From positions 1 through 8,710 of the forward strand of contig UQLX01000055.1 in the NCBI GenBank assembly GCA_900541985.1: 8,710 nucleotides of DNA, in the 5' to 3' direction. The stretch comes from an uncultured Blautia sp. (GTDB lineage: Bacteria > Bacillota > Clostridia > Lachnospirales > Lachnospiraceae). The translations under genes and the position numbers were made by a program. Below, piece after piece: positions 1-6,576 of this stretch. A model generated the notes under the pieces. It had not been told where the DNA came from. It did not search any database and saw only the letters and a list, made by a program, of their open reading frames with translations. Position 1 is the first letter of the stretch. Each line of letters starts with the position of its first letter.

Positions 1-2
1 AT

Positions 3-527
3 TGTAATCAAAACGTAGCGGAAATGCAAAACTTTTCCGGTTTATCCGGGTTAGGTATTAAGGATAAGCTGGAGTCTGTCCGTGATAATGTGCGTAGGAG
101 CATTGCCGATACAGAGCATACCATAAAAAAGCTGGATGCCTTTGGCAGTGGTATGAGGGAAGCCGGACAGAAGATTGCCAATACCTTCCGTACCTTTGCA
201 GATAAAGAAACGGTTGATTATTCCGGGAAGGAAAAGGAGTTTTCTAAAACGGAGCTTGTAAAAAAGCCTTTTGAAGCAAAGGAAAAGCTGTATCAGAGTA
301 TGGAGCAACATCTGGATGAGGCACTTGATAAGGTAAAAAGCCTTGCCAAAGAGCCGGAGCGTATGAAGGATGTGAAAATGGTAGAGCCTTTCATGCTTGG
401 AGCTGTGGCAGAGCCGGAATTTCAGTATGGAGCAGAAGCCTTTGAAGCCTATCAGCAGACTGAAAAAGCGGAAACAGCGGTGGTGTCGGAGATAAAGGTG
501 CAGGAAGTAAAGGGTAAGAGCCGATAG
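3..527 (+). CDS. C-terminal part of an unrecognised coiled-coil-rich protein (5' end outside window)
   Basis: The reading frame is open from the first complete codon at base 3, so the gene very likely starts upstream of the window. The in-frame ATG at 24 has no Shine-Dalgarno sequence before it and is probably internal. The visible 174 or so residues are highly charged (many K and E), have no membrane segment or Cys cluster, and look helical. The stretches around DKLESVRDNVRRSIADTE and EKLYQSMEQHLDEALDKVK suggest coiled coil. I do not recognise a family. The serine recombinases downstream suggest an element-borne protein, perhaps the tail of a large conjugative-element protein, but this is inference. 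The gene ends at TAG 525-527, eight bases before a good terminator, so it is the last gene of its transcription unit. Confidence 0.6.
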   Translation, partial: CNQNVAEMQNFSGLSGLGIKDKLESVRDNVRRSIADTEHTIKKLDAFGSGMREAGQKIANTFRTFADKETVDYSGKEKEFSKTELVKKPFEAKEKLYQSMEQHLDEALDKVKSLAKEPERMKDVKMVEPFMLGAVAEPEFQYGAEAFEAYQQTEKAETAVVSEIKVQEVKGKSR

Positions 528-534
528 AGTTTGA

Positions 535-570
535 GGGGTATCACTTGATGGTGGTATCCCTTTTCTATTT
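535..570 (+). terminator. Rho-independent terminator after the first gene
   Basis: A 10-bp stem pairs 535-544 (GGGGTATCAC) with 551-560 (GTGGTATCCC), with two G-U pairs and a 6-base loop. TTTTCTATTT follows. It closes the partial gene that ends at 527 and isolates the ATPase unit that follows. Confidence 0.85.
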
Positions 571-626
571 ATATTATTTATTCATTACATAAAAATATGA
601 AAAGACACATAAAATAGTAATGGGTA

Positions 627-655
627 TTGAATAAATAACCATTTGATGGTACAAT
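627..655 (+). promoter_or_regulatory. Sigma-70-type promoter of the ATPase-recombinase operon
   Basis: TTGAAT at 627-632 (-35, 4 of 6 matches) and TACAAT at 650-655 (-10, 5 of 6 matches) are separated by exactly 17 bases in an AT-rich intergenic region. Transcription would begin near 662, giving a leader of about 40 bases to the GTG at 702. I see no other promoter until after 4228, so this one may serve the ATPase gene and both recombinase ORFs. Confidence 0.7.
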
Positions 656-688
656 ATCATTACTAAAAAATGTGACAATACACAAAAC

Positions 689-694
689 AAGGAG
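689..694 (+). promoter_or_regulatory. Ribosome binding site that sets the ATPase start at GTG 702
   Basis: AAGGAG lies 7 bases before GTG 702-704. The alternative in-frame GTG at 672 has no Shine-Dalgarno sequence and would sit only about 10 bases from the predicted transcript start, so 702 is preferred. The resulting N-terminus (VEIKRDVYIEQL) is also where proteins of this family usually begin. Confidence 0.8.
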
Positions 695-701
695 TGATAC
701 T

Positions 702-1955
702 GTGGAGATTAAGAGAGATGTATACATTGAACAGTTAAAGATAAGAAAAGACAATGGAATGATTAAGATAATTACAGGAATAAGAAGATGTGGAAAATCT
801 TTTTTGTTATTTGTATTGTTTAAGAAGTATTTATTGGAGAATGGTGTAGATAATGACCACATCATTGAGATTGCATTGGATGGTATTGAAAATGAGGAGC
901 TGAGAGATCCGAAAATGTGTTATCAGTATATCAAGGAGGCAATGAAAGACGGACAGAAGTATTATTTGCTTTTGGATGAAGTACAGTTTATGCCTCGATT
1001 TGAAGAAGTGCTGAACAGTTTGCTTCGTATCAGCAATATTGATGTATATGTAACCGGAAGCAACTCTAAATTTTTATCAAGCGACATCGTAACTGAATTT
1101 AGAGGCAGAGGAGATGAAATAAGAATCTATCCGTTATCTTTTGCTGAATTTTATGGGGCTTTTGATGGCGATTATGATGATGCTTGGAATGAATATATGA
1201 TATATGGTGGACTTCCACAGGTGGCACAGTTTTCGGTTGAACGTCAAAAGGCAGAGTATCTGAAAAATATGTTTACTAATGTTTATATCAAGGATGTAGT
1301 AGAGCGAAATAATATTCAAAATGTCGATGAATTAGGAACTTTAGTTGATATTCTTGCTTCTGCCATAGGAGCCCCTACCAATCCAACCAAAATCTCCAAT
1401 ACCTTTACAAGTGAACGTGGCAACAATTATAGTAACAAAACCATATCAAACCATATTGATTATTTGGCAGAAGCATTTTTGATTTCTAAAGCCAGTCGAT
1501 ACGATATTAAAGGTAGAAAATATGTGGGTGCAAACCTAAAATATTACTTTTCAGATGTGGGACTTAGAAATGCCAGATTGAATTTCAGACAGCAGGAACC
1601 TACGCATATTATGGAGAACATCGTTTATAATGAATTACTTGTGCGTGGCTATAATGTGGATGTTGGTATCGTAGAGGTGTATGCAAAGAATAGTGAAGGA
1701 AAAACGACTCGTAAACAGTTGGAGGTTGACTTTGTAGTAAATCAGGGTAGTCAGAGGTATTATATTCAAGTAGCCTATGATATGACTTCTGAGGAAAAGC
1801 AGATGCAGGAGCTTAATTCGTTGAGAAATATTCCGGATTCATTCAAGAAGATTGTTATTGTAAATGGTACAAAAAAACCGTGGAGGAATGACGAGGGATT
1901 TGTAATTATGGGTATGAAATATTTTCTTCTTAATGCAGATAGTTTGGAGTTTTAG
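702..1955 (+). CDS. AAA family ATPase with C-terminal DUF4143 domain
   Basis: This is a 417-residue protein (GTG start) of the common AAA_14/DUF4143 ATPase family. A P-loop is visible at residues 26-33 (GIRRCGKS). A Walker B-type motif (YYLLLDEVQF) follows near residues 87-96, then the sensor-like VTGSNS and the FRGRGDEIRIYPLSFAEF segment typical of the family. The C-terminal third holds the DUF4143 region with an E-V-D-F-V...Y-I-Q-V pattern (around 340-360), which resembles the PD-(D/E)XK nuclease fold. The family's cellular role is poorly defined; members are abundant in gut anaerobes and often behave as mobile accessory genes. Length and motifs indicate an intact gene. Its own promoter and RBS lie just upstream. 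The stop codon is directly followed by the ATG of the recombinase remnant, and GGAG inside its last codons could drive that ORF, so translation may be coupled. Confidence 0.9.
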   Translation: MEIKRDVYIEQLKIRKDNGMIKIITGIRRCGKSFLLFVLFKKYLLENGVDNDHIIEIALDGIENEELRDPKMCYQYIKEAMKDGQKYYLLLDEVQFMPRFEEVLNSLLRISNIDVYVTGSNSKFLSSDIVTEFRGRGDEIRIYPLSFAEFYGAFDGDYDDAWNEYMIYGGLPQVAQFSVERQKAEYLKNMFTNVYIKDVVERNNIQNVDELGTLVDILASAIGAPTNPTKISNTFTSERGNNYSNKTISNHIDYLAEAFLISKASRYDIKGRKYVGANLKYYFSDVGLRNARLNFRQQEPTHIMENIVYNELLVRGYNVDVGIVEVYAKNSEGKTTRKQLEVDFVVNQGSQRYYIQVAYDMTSEEKQMQELNSLRNIPDSFKKIVIVNGTKKPWRNDEGFVIMGMKYFLLNADSLEF

Positions 1956-1958
1956 ATG
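1946..1958 (+). promoter_or_regulatory. RBS inside the ATPase 3' end and stop/start abutment (TAGATG)
   Basis: GGAG at 1946-1949 lies within the final codons of the ATPase gene, 6 bases before ATG 1956. The ATPase stop TAG (1953-1955) directly precedes that ATG. This arrangement would allow re-initiation on the headless recombinase ORF. Confidence 0.55.
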
Positions 1959-2765
1959 ACAACAGTTGCGTATTCTAATACCCACGAAGGGATTATAGAT
2001 AAAGAACTGTTCCGACAGGTGCAGGACAAAATCAGGGAATTTACGGAAGAATATAAAAAGAGGCATCAGCTGAATAATGGAGCCATCCGGAGCCAGAATT
2101 TTTATACCGGCAAGATCAGGTGTGGGGGATGTGGCAACCGCATGATCCTGTCCAGGGAAAAGTCCGGGACATTTTATTATATCTGCGGTGCCAATGCAAA
2201 CCATAAATCAGGAGGAAACCAGTGCAAGGGGCACAGGGTCAAAAAAGAATACGTGGATGAAGATGTCCTTCGTCTGATCCAGTCACATATGAAAATCGTA
2301 CTGGACACAGAAAAAATGATCAGGGAAATGAACTCTGCTTCCAGAAACCAGACGCAATATTTGCTATTGGACAAGGAAGTAGGGAAGCTTCGGCGGGAAC
2401 TGAGCCGGATCAGTAAGCGTAAATCTGATTTATATGAGGATTATTCGGAACGCCTGATTACAGAAGAAGAGTACATGCAGTTTTCCCGTATCTATTCCAA
2501 TGAAATAGAAAACATCAAGAGCCGTCTGGATGCAGTATTGACGGCGCAGGTACGGTATTCCAAAGATTATCATATCGAAGAAGGATGGGGGAAAGTGATA
2601 CATACTTATATGTCTATGCGGAAGCATACAAAAGAAATGGTGGAAGCCTTTGTGGATTCCATTATTATCCATGGTAAGTATGATTATGAGATCAAACTGG
2701 TATATGATGACCAGTTCGCTGAATTGCAAAAGATAATGAAAGAGAAGGAGGCACAGTCAAGATGA
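1956..2765 (+). pseudogene. Headless large serine recombinase (lacks catalytic domain)
   Basis: The 269-residue ORF corresponds to the C-terminal half of a large serine recombinase. It begins at the very end of the 'recombinase' domain (HEGIIDKELFRQVQ, residues 10-23). A zinc ribbon with Cys56, Cys59 (CGGCG), Cys77 and Cys90 follows, then a coiled coil at about 133-190, and a C-terminal segment with AFVDSIIIHGKYDYEI that resembles the DUF4368-type tail. The N-terminal resolvase domain with the catalytic serine is absent, so it cannot catalyse recombination alone. Sequence upstream is the unrelated ATPase gene, so the 5' half was replaced or deleted near 1956-1975. The ORF is otherwise uninterrupted and has a usable RBS, so a DNA-binding fragment could still be made. 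It overlaps the next recombinase by ATGA. Such elements often carry two or three tandem serine recombinases, and this is probably the first of such a set. Confidence 0.85.
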
Positions 2766-4228
2766 CAGAAAATAGGAAAACAGCTGTCTATATCCGTTTA
2801 TCTATGGAAGATGGGAATGTGGATGGCAGAACCAAACTGGAAAGTGACAGTGTGACTTCTCAGAGGATTCTGTTGAAATCGTTTGTGATCGATCAGCTTG
2901 GCGTGGATGAGGCAGATATCCTGGAATATGTGGATGACGGTGTCAGCGGCACCCATTTCAAACGCAATGGTTTTCAACAGCTGCAGGAGGATATGAAAAG
3001 TGGACAGATAGGCTGTGTAGTTGTGAAAGATTTTTCCAGGTTTGGCAGGGACTATCTGGAAGTGGGATTTTATATTGAATATATTTTCCCGCTTCTTCAG
3101 ATCCGGTTTATTTCCATTAATGACAGTTATGACAGTGCAGCCAGTTCTGGAATGACCGGCGGTATGAATGTGGCTTTGAAGAATCTGGTTTATAACATGT
3201 ATAGCCTGGATTTGTCGAAAAAAATCTCATCCGCAATGCAGACCAGAATGAAAAACGGTACAAGGCTTCCGGTAAATGCCAGATATGGTTATAGAAAGGG
3301 CAAAGATGGAAGGTTGGAAATTGATCCGGATGCGGCTAAAGTGGTGAAGATGATATTCCAGATGGCTGCAGAAGGTATGAGCTTTGCAGAGATCACAAGG
3401 GAACTGAACAAACAGGAAATTGCCACCTGTGATGAACGGAAAATCTCAAGAGGAGAGCAGGTCCAGTTCCAACGGTTTGATACCATCATGAAAAAACGCT
3501 GGAATCCGACCACAGTATCTGCAATCATACGGGATGAGATTTATATTGGAACCCGGATATGGGGTAAAACAAGCTGTAGTATGCACACCGGTCATAAGGC
3601 GGTTCTTAATGACGAGTCTGACTGGATCAGGCTGGAAAACCACCATGATCCGATTGTTGACAGGGAACTGTTTGAAAAAGCGAACAAACTGCATCCGAAA
3701 AAATCCAGAGGTGTTTCAGAAACAAGAACCAATTATACGCTGGCAAGACGCAAGAAACAGCCAGCACTGATGTTGTGTGCACACTGTGGTCATTGTCTGG
3801 TAAGAGAAACGGAGCATCTACTGAAATGCTCGGATGGGCGTACCAGCGGTGATCATGTCTGTCGAAGCTTGGTGGTCAGACGTGAGCCAATGGAAAAGCA
3901 TATCCTGGAGCTTGTTCATCTGTTTGCATCTTCCATGATGGAAAACCGGAAAGTTGTTGAATCAAAGAACCAGAGCAAAGATATGGAGACGAATGTTGCA
4001 GAATTATTGAAACAGAGCCGCCAGTTGTCTTCTGAAAAAATGAAACTTTATGATGAGTACAAAGATGACCGTATTGACCGGGAATCCTACAAGCAGAAAG
4101 CGGAAAAGATAGGCAGACAGCTGGAAGAAATCAGGCGAAAAATAACAGAGTCTGAACGTAATGCAAAGTTGCTTGAGCAGGACTTCTTGCAACAGACTAT
4201 GAGAAAGGTGAAATCGTCTCTGAATTGA
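2762..4228 (+). CDS. Large serine recombinase (site-specific recombinase of an integrative element)
   Basis: This 488-residue protein is predicted to integrate and excise a mobile element by serine-phosphodiester chemistry. The resolvase catalytic domain covers about residues 5-155. YIRLS places the nucleophile at Ser14, with Arg12 beside it. Arg68 (FKRNGF) and Arg93/Arg96 (SRFGRD) match the conserved active-site arginines. The 'recombinase' DNA-binding domain follows (about 170-320, including LPVNARYGYRKG and RWNPTTVSAIIRDEIYIG). A zinc ribbon is formed by Cys339, Cys342, Cys356 and Cys367, and a coiled coil spans about 395-475. Length is normal for the family. The start ATG overlaps the stop of the headless recombinase by 4 bases, so translational coupling is likely; AAGGAGG upstream at about 2745-2751 supports it. 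The extreme C-terminus runs into a fragment of another gene in a different frame, so a few terminal residues could be junction-derived. Confidence 0.92.
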   Translation: MTENRKTAVYIRLSMEDGNVDGRTKLESDSVTSQRILLKSFVIDQLGVDEADILEYVDDGVSGTHFKRNGFQQLQEDMKSGQIGCVVVKDFSRFGRDYLEVGFYIEYIFPLLQIRFISINDSYDSAASSGMTGGMNVALKNLVYNMYSLDLSKKISSAMQTRMKNGTRLPVNARYGYRKGKDGRLEIDPDAAKVVKMIFQMAAEGMSFAEITRELNKQEIATCDERKISRGEQVQFQRFDTIMKKRWNPTTVSAIIRDEIYIGTRIWGKTSCSMHTGHKAVLNDESDWIRLENHHDPIVDRELFEKANKLHPKKSRGVSETRTNYTLARRKKQPALMLCAHCGHCLVRETEHLLKCSDGRTSGDHVCRSLVVRREPMEKHILELVHLFASSMMENRKVVESKNQSKDMETNVAELLKQSRQLSSEKMKLYDEYKDDRIDRESYKQKAEKIGRQLEEIRRKITESERNAKLLEQDFLQQTMRKVKSSLN

Positions 4229-4302
4229 AACTTGGGAAATCTCAGGGATATGATGTAATCAAAAAAGCACAGGCTTTTGCGAAAGAGTTGTATAATAGAT
4301 AG
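4177..4302 (+). pseudogene. 3' tail of an unidentified gene overlapping the recombinase end
   Basis: In the frame shifted from the recombinase, an open stretch runs from after a TGA at 4174-4176 to TAG 4300-4302. It encodes a protein-like C-terminus containing YEKGEIVSELKLGKSQG and then YDVIKKAQAFAKELYNR. The amphipathic helical pattern and natural-looking codons suggest real coding sequence rather than a shadow frame. It has no start and no RBS. It could be the 3' part of a gene split by integration or recombination, with the true junction near 4190-4225, or a frameshifted extension of the recombinase itself. I cannot identify the family. Confidence 0.4.
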
Positions 4303-4307
4303 AATAG

Positions 4308-4346
4308 AGGGGATCCGTAATATCGCACGAATAGTATGGATCCCCT
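4308..4346. terminator. Long hairpin, possible bidirectional terminator
   Basis: GGGGATCC at 4309-4316 pairs with GGATCCCC at 4338-4345. Pairing extends inward, with one mismatch, to about 4323/4331, leaving a 7-base loop, and outward by one A-T pair. Only a weak T-rich stretch follows on either strand (TTCTACTACA on +, TCTATTCTAT on -). It lies 6 bases after the stop of the fragment ending at 4302, which fits a terminator for that gene. Confidence 0.5.
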
Positions 4347-4695
4347 TCTACTACAATATAAATATGGTTAATATCCCTTACAGCCAGTAAGGAATTATCC
4401 ATCTTGTTGCTTAAGCTGTATAATGATGGAGCAATTGGTATATCGGATCCTTTCTTGGACTTCGCGTCCGTAATTAAGACTGATAACCAGCTCCTCATTC
4501 GCAGCGTTCGTTTTATGCAGGTTGAATCGCCATAGGCGCATTCGTGTCACACCACAGTAGATTGAATAGGCAATGAGTAAAACTGGTACTTATCCATTTC
4601 CAAGAGGAAGGATTTAAATAATTCCCAACCGTATCTTCAGGAATACTGTAACTTGTAAAATGCTCTGGATGATATTTGCGAAGCCAACTGGAGAT
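4347..4695. other. Unassigned stretch between recombinase and prophage remnant
   Basis: I find no gene that can be supported here. Short open stretches occur on both strands, and none has a convincing RBS. Minus-strand pieces include one read from 4259-4498 (79 codons, ATG at the 4498 end) and one ending near 4513 with KYHPEHFTSYSIPEDTVGNY. A plus-strand piece at about 4356-4533 contains SKELSILLLKLYNDG. They may be debris of a broken gene. A hairpin-forming segment (GAATCGCC...GGCGCATTC, about 4523-4543) and a GGAC...GTCC stem (about 4457-4469) are present. The terminase similarity begins abruptly at its right edge. Confidence 0.4.
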
Positions 4696-5760
4696 ACACA
4701 ACCAAATCGAAAGTTGTTTGATGTAATGACAAAGGGTTCTGGTGATAGCCGAATGCAGCCACTTTATTTTCTGATTACAACTGCCGGAACGGATACGAAT
4801 AGTATTTGTTATGAAACTCACCAAAAGGCAAAGGATATTTTGGAAGGAAGAAAAATCGATTCAACATTTTATCCAGTGATTTATGGTGCGGATGAAGATG
4901 ATGATTGGACTGACCCTGAAGTATGGAAGAAAGCAAATCCATCCTTAGGTGTTACAGTAGGAATCGATAAAGTAGAAGCTGCATGTGAGTCAGCAAAGCA
5001 GAATCCGGGAGAAGAAAATGCTTTTAGACAGCTTCGTTTAAATCAATGGGTAAAACAGGCAATACGCTGGATGCCAATGGATAAATGGGATGCATGTGCA
5101 TTTCCAGCAAATGAAGACAGATTAGAAGGCCGTGTGTGTTATGGTGGTTTGGACTTATCCTCCACCACAGACATCACGGCTTTTGTATTGGTATTTCCGC
5201 CAGAGGATGAAGATGATAAGTATGCCATTTTACCAAACTTCTGGATTCCGGAAGAAACCTTGGAACTGCGAGTACGAAGAGATCATGTTCCATATGATGT
5301 GTGGGAGAAGCAAGGGTATCTCATGACTACGGAAGGTAATGTTGTTCATTATGGATTTATTGAAAAGTTTATCGAGAGCCTTGGGGAAAGATTCAATATT
5401 CGTGAAATTGCATTTGACCGTTGGGGAGCTGTGCAGATGGTTCAGAACTTGGAAGGTATGGGATTTACCGTTGTTCCTTTTGGACAGGGATTCAAAGATA
5501 TGAGTCCGCCAACGAAAGAGTTAATGAAACTGACATTAGAAAAGAAGCTGGCTCATGGAGGACATCCTGTTCTTCGCTGGATGATGGATAATATTTATAT
5601 TCGCAATGATCCGGCAGGGAATATTAAAGCGGATAAGGAAAAATCTACGGAGAAAATTGACGGTGCTATTGCAACTATCATGGGATTGGATAGGGCGATT
5701 CGATGTGGGAATGATGTCACGGCATCTGTTTATGATGAGCGTGGTATTTTATGGATTTAA
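4660..5760 (+). pseudogene. terL: Phage terminase large subunit, C-terminal nuclease part (N-terminal ATPase missing)
   Basis: The ORF has 366 codons, but recognisable terminase sequence starts only around residue 13 (TQPNRKLFDVMTKGS, base 4696). The family is usually well over 500 residues, and the ATPase domain with Walker A and B is absent. The remaining part carries the end of the ATPase region (LYFLITTAGTDTNSI) and the RNase H-like nuclease domain. Candidate metal-binding Asp residues lie in YGGLDLSSTTDITAF (about 161-175), AFDRWGAVQMVQ (about 250-261) and KIDGAIATIMGLD near the C-terminus. TerL normally cuts concatemeric DNA and pumps it into the prohead; without the motor this protein cannot package. 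ATG 4660 has no Shine-Dalgarno sequence, so translation is doubtful. The phage small terminase and start of terL are not in the window. Confidence 0.9.
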
Positions 5761-5771
5761 CCAGGCATAGA

Positions 5772-5784
5772 TTCAACTGTTGAA
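5772..5784. repeat. 13-base palindrome at the toxin-antitoxin promoter
   Basis: TTCAAC-T-GTTGAA is a perfect inverted repeat with 6-base arms. It overlaps the candidate -35 (TTGAAG, 5780-5785) and could be a second operator half-site or a separate repressor site. Confidence 0.5.
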
Positions 5785-5809
5785 GCACAAAATATAATAT
5801 ATTTATAAA
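5780..5809 (+). promoter_or_regulatory. Promoter of the toxin-antitoxin operon
   Basis: TTGAAG at 5780-5785 and TATAAA at 5804-5809 are spaced by 18 bases. The -10 touches the left arm of the 5808-5843 inverted repeat. An alternative perfect -10, TATAAT at 5793-5798, has only a poor -35 (GATTCA) at 17-base spacing. Either choice puts the operon under a promoter located after the terminase stop, independent of phage late transcription. Confidence 0.55.
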
Positions 5810-5843
5810 GTGCTTGCGGATAGATTGCAATGCGCAAGCACTT
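5808..5843. promoter_or_regulatory. Operator-like inverted repeat before the antitoxin gene
   Basis: Perfect 11-base arms, AAGTGCTTGCG (5808-5818) and CGCAAGCACTT (5833-5843), flank a 14-base centre that itself contains the palindrome ATTGCAAT. The site covers the -10 edge and the predicted transcription start. RelB/DinJ antitoxins normally repress their own operon by ribbon-helix-helix binding to such repeats, so this is the likely autoregulatory operator. As RNA it could also form a leader hairpin. Confidence 0.65.
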
Positions 5844-5875
5844 GTGATAAGATATAGTTGAAGGAGGCGAGGATT

Positions 5876-6181
5876 ATGGCAAGAACAGCAAATGTATTCG
5901 CACGTGTTGAGCCTGAAATCAAAGAACAGGCAGAAAGCATATTAGACCAGTTAGGGATTCCGATGTCAAATGCAGTGGGCATGTTTTTAAGACAGATTGT
6001 ATTGCAAAAAGGAATTCCATTCGAAATGAAATTACCAAGAACCGAGCCATTAGCATATGGTTCTCTTACAAAAGAGCAGTTTGATAAAGAGATTGAAAAA
6101 GGTATAGCTGATGTAAAGGCTGGCAGAGTTTACTCAGCAGATGCCATTGAAGCTGAAATGAAAAGAGATTTTGGATTATGA
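5876..6181 (+). CDS. RelB/DinJ family antitoxin
   Basis: This 101-residue protein has the RelB/DinJ-type ribbon-helix-helix N-terminus. A beta strand (ANVFARVEPEIKEQAESIL) is followed by LGIPMSNAVGMFLRQIV and then GIPFEMKLP, the family hallmark. The C-terminal part (TKEQFDKEIEKGIADVKAGR onward) would wrap and neutralise the toxin. The start was set at ATG 5876 because AAGGAGG (5861-5867) lies 8 bases before it; the in-frame TTG at 5858 would include that RBS in the coding sequence. The stop overlaps the toxin start (ATGA), giving the usual antitoxin-first coupled pair. It acts in the cytoplasm as toxin inhibitor and, with the toxin, as operon repressor at the upstream inverted repeat. The gene appears intact. 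Its position inside a phage late cluster suggests a moron. Confidence 0.9.
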   Translation: MARTANVFARVEPEIKEQAESILDQLGIPMSNAVGMFLRQIVLQKGIPFEMKLPRTEPLAYGSLTKEQFDKEIEKGIADVKAGRVYSADAIEAEMKRDFGL

Positions 6182-6504
6182 TTTTTAATGTAGTCTATTC
6201 TTCTGAGGCGAGACAGGATTTAAGGGATATTTATGAGTATATTGCGTATGAATTGTTGGAACCGGACACAGCAGCCGGTCAGACCAACCGAATTATGAAA
6301 GCAGCACGTTCCCTTGAACAGATGCCTATGCGTCACCGACTTTATGAAGAAGATCCTTGGCATAGCCAGGGATTACGTTTTTTGCCAGTGGATAATTATT
6401 TGATATTTTATCTGCCAGATGAAACCAACAATATTGTAAATATTATCCGTATCATGTATGGTGGCAGGGATGTAAAAAGACAGTTAAGCGAAACAATCGA
6501 ATAA
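6178..6504 (+). CDS. ParE/RelE superfamily toxin
   Basis: This 108-residue protein matches the ParE/RelE toxin fold. Features are the N-terminal strand and helix (VVYSSEARQDLRDIYEYIA), a second helix with MKAARSLEQMP, then strand segments GLRFLPVDNYLIFYLPD and IVNIIRIMYGGRDVKRQL, where the RIMYGGRD end is characteristic. RelE members cleave mRNA on the ribosome and ParE members poison gyrase. The sequence alone does not decide which, and the partner is a RelB/DinJ-type antitoxin. ATG overlaps the antitoxin stop by 4 bases, so toxin translation should depend on antitoxin translation. A terminator follows within 15 bases. Nothing suggests inactivation. Confidence 0.88.
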   Translation: MIFNVVYSSEARQDLRDIYEYIAYELLEPDTAAGQTNRIMKAARSLEQMPMRHRLYEEDPWHSQGLRFLPVDNYLIFYLPDETNNIVNIIRIMYGGRDVKRQLSETIE

Positions 6505-6516
6505 TAAAAGTATGGG

Positions 6517-6548
6517 AGCACTTATCAGTATGGTAGGTGCTTTTCTTA
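6517..6548 (+). terminator. Rho-independent terminator of the toxin-antitoxin operon
   Basis: AGCACTTATC (6517-6526) pairs over 10 bases with GGTAGGTGCT (6532-6541), including two G-U pairs, around a 5-base loop. TTTCTT follows directly. It ends the toxin gene transcript before the portal-derived ORF. Confidence 0.85.
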
Positions 6549-6576
6549 TGCGCATTTTTAAGGAGGAATAAGAAAG

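Noticed and set aside
672..701. Upstream GTG start for the ATPase
   Set aside because: No RBS before it, too near the predicted transcript start, and AAGGAG is correctly placed for GTG 702.
4259..4498. Minus-strand ORF of 79 codons
   Set aside because: No clear RBS, no recognised domain, and it overlaps the hairpin and the plus-strand gene tail; kept only as a remark under the unassigned stretch.
4303..4700. Group I or group II intron, or tRNA-like target, in the unassigned stretch
   Set aside because: Hairpins exist but I found no domain V-like motif, no intron boundary consensus and no cloverleaf; the GTTGAATC segment lacks the T-loop TTC.
5858..5875. TTG start extending the antitoxin by six residues
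   Set aside because: It would place the AAGGAGG ribosome binding site inside the coding sequence; ATG 5876 is the natural start.
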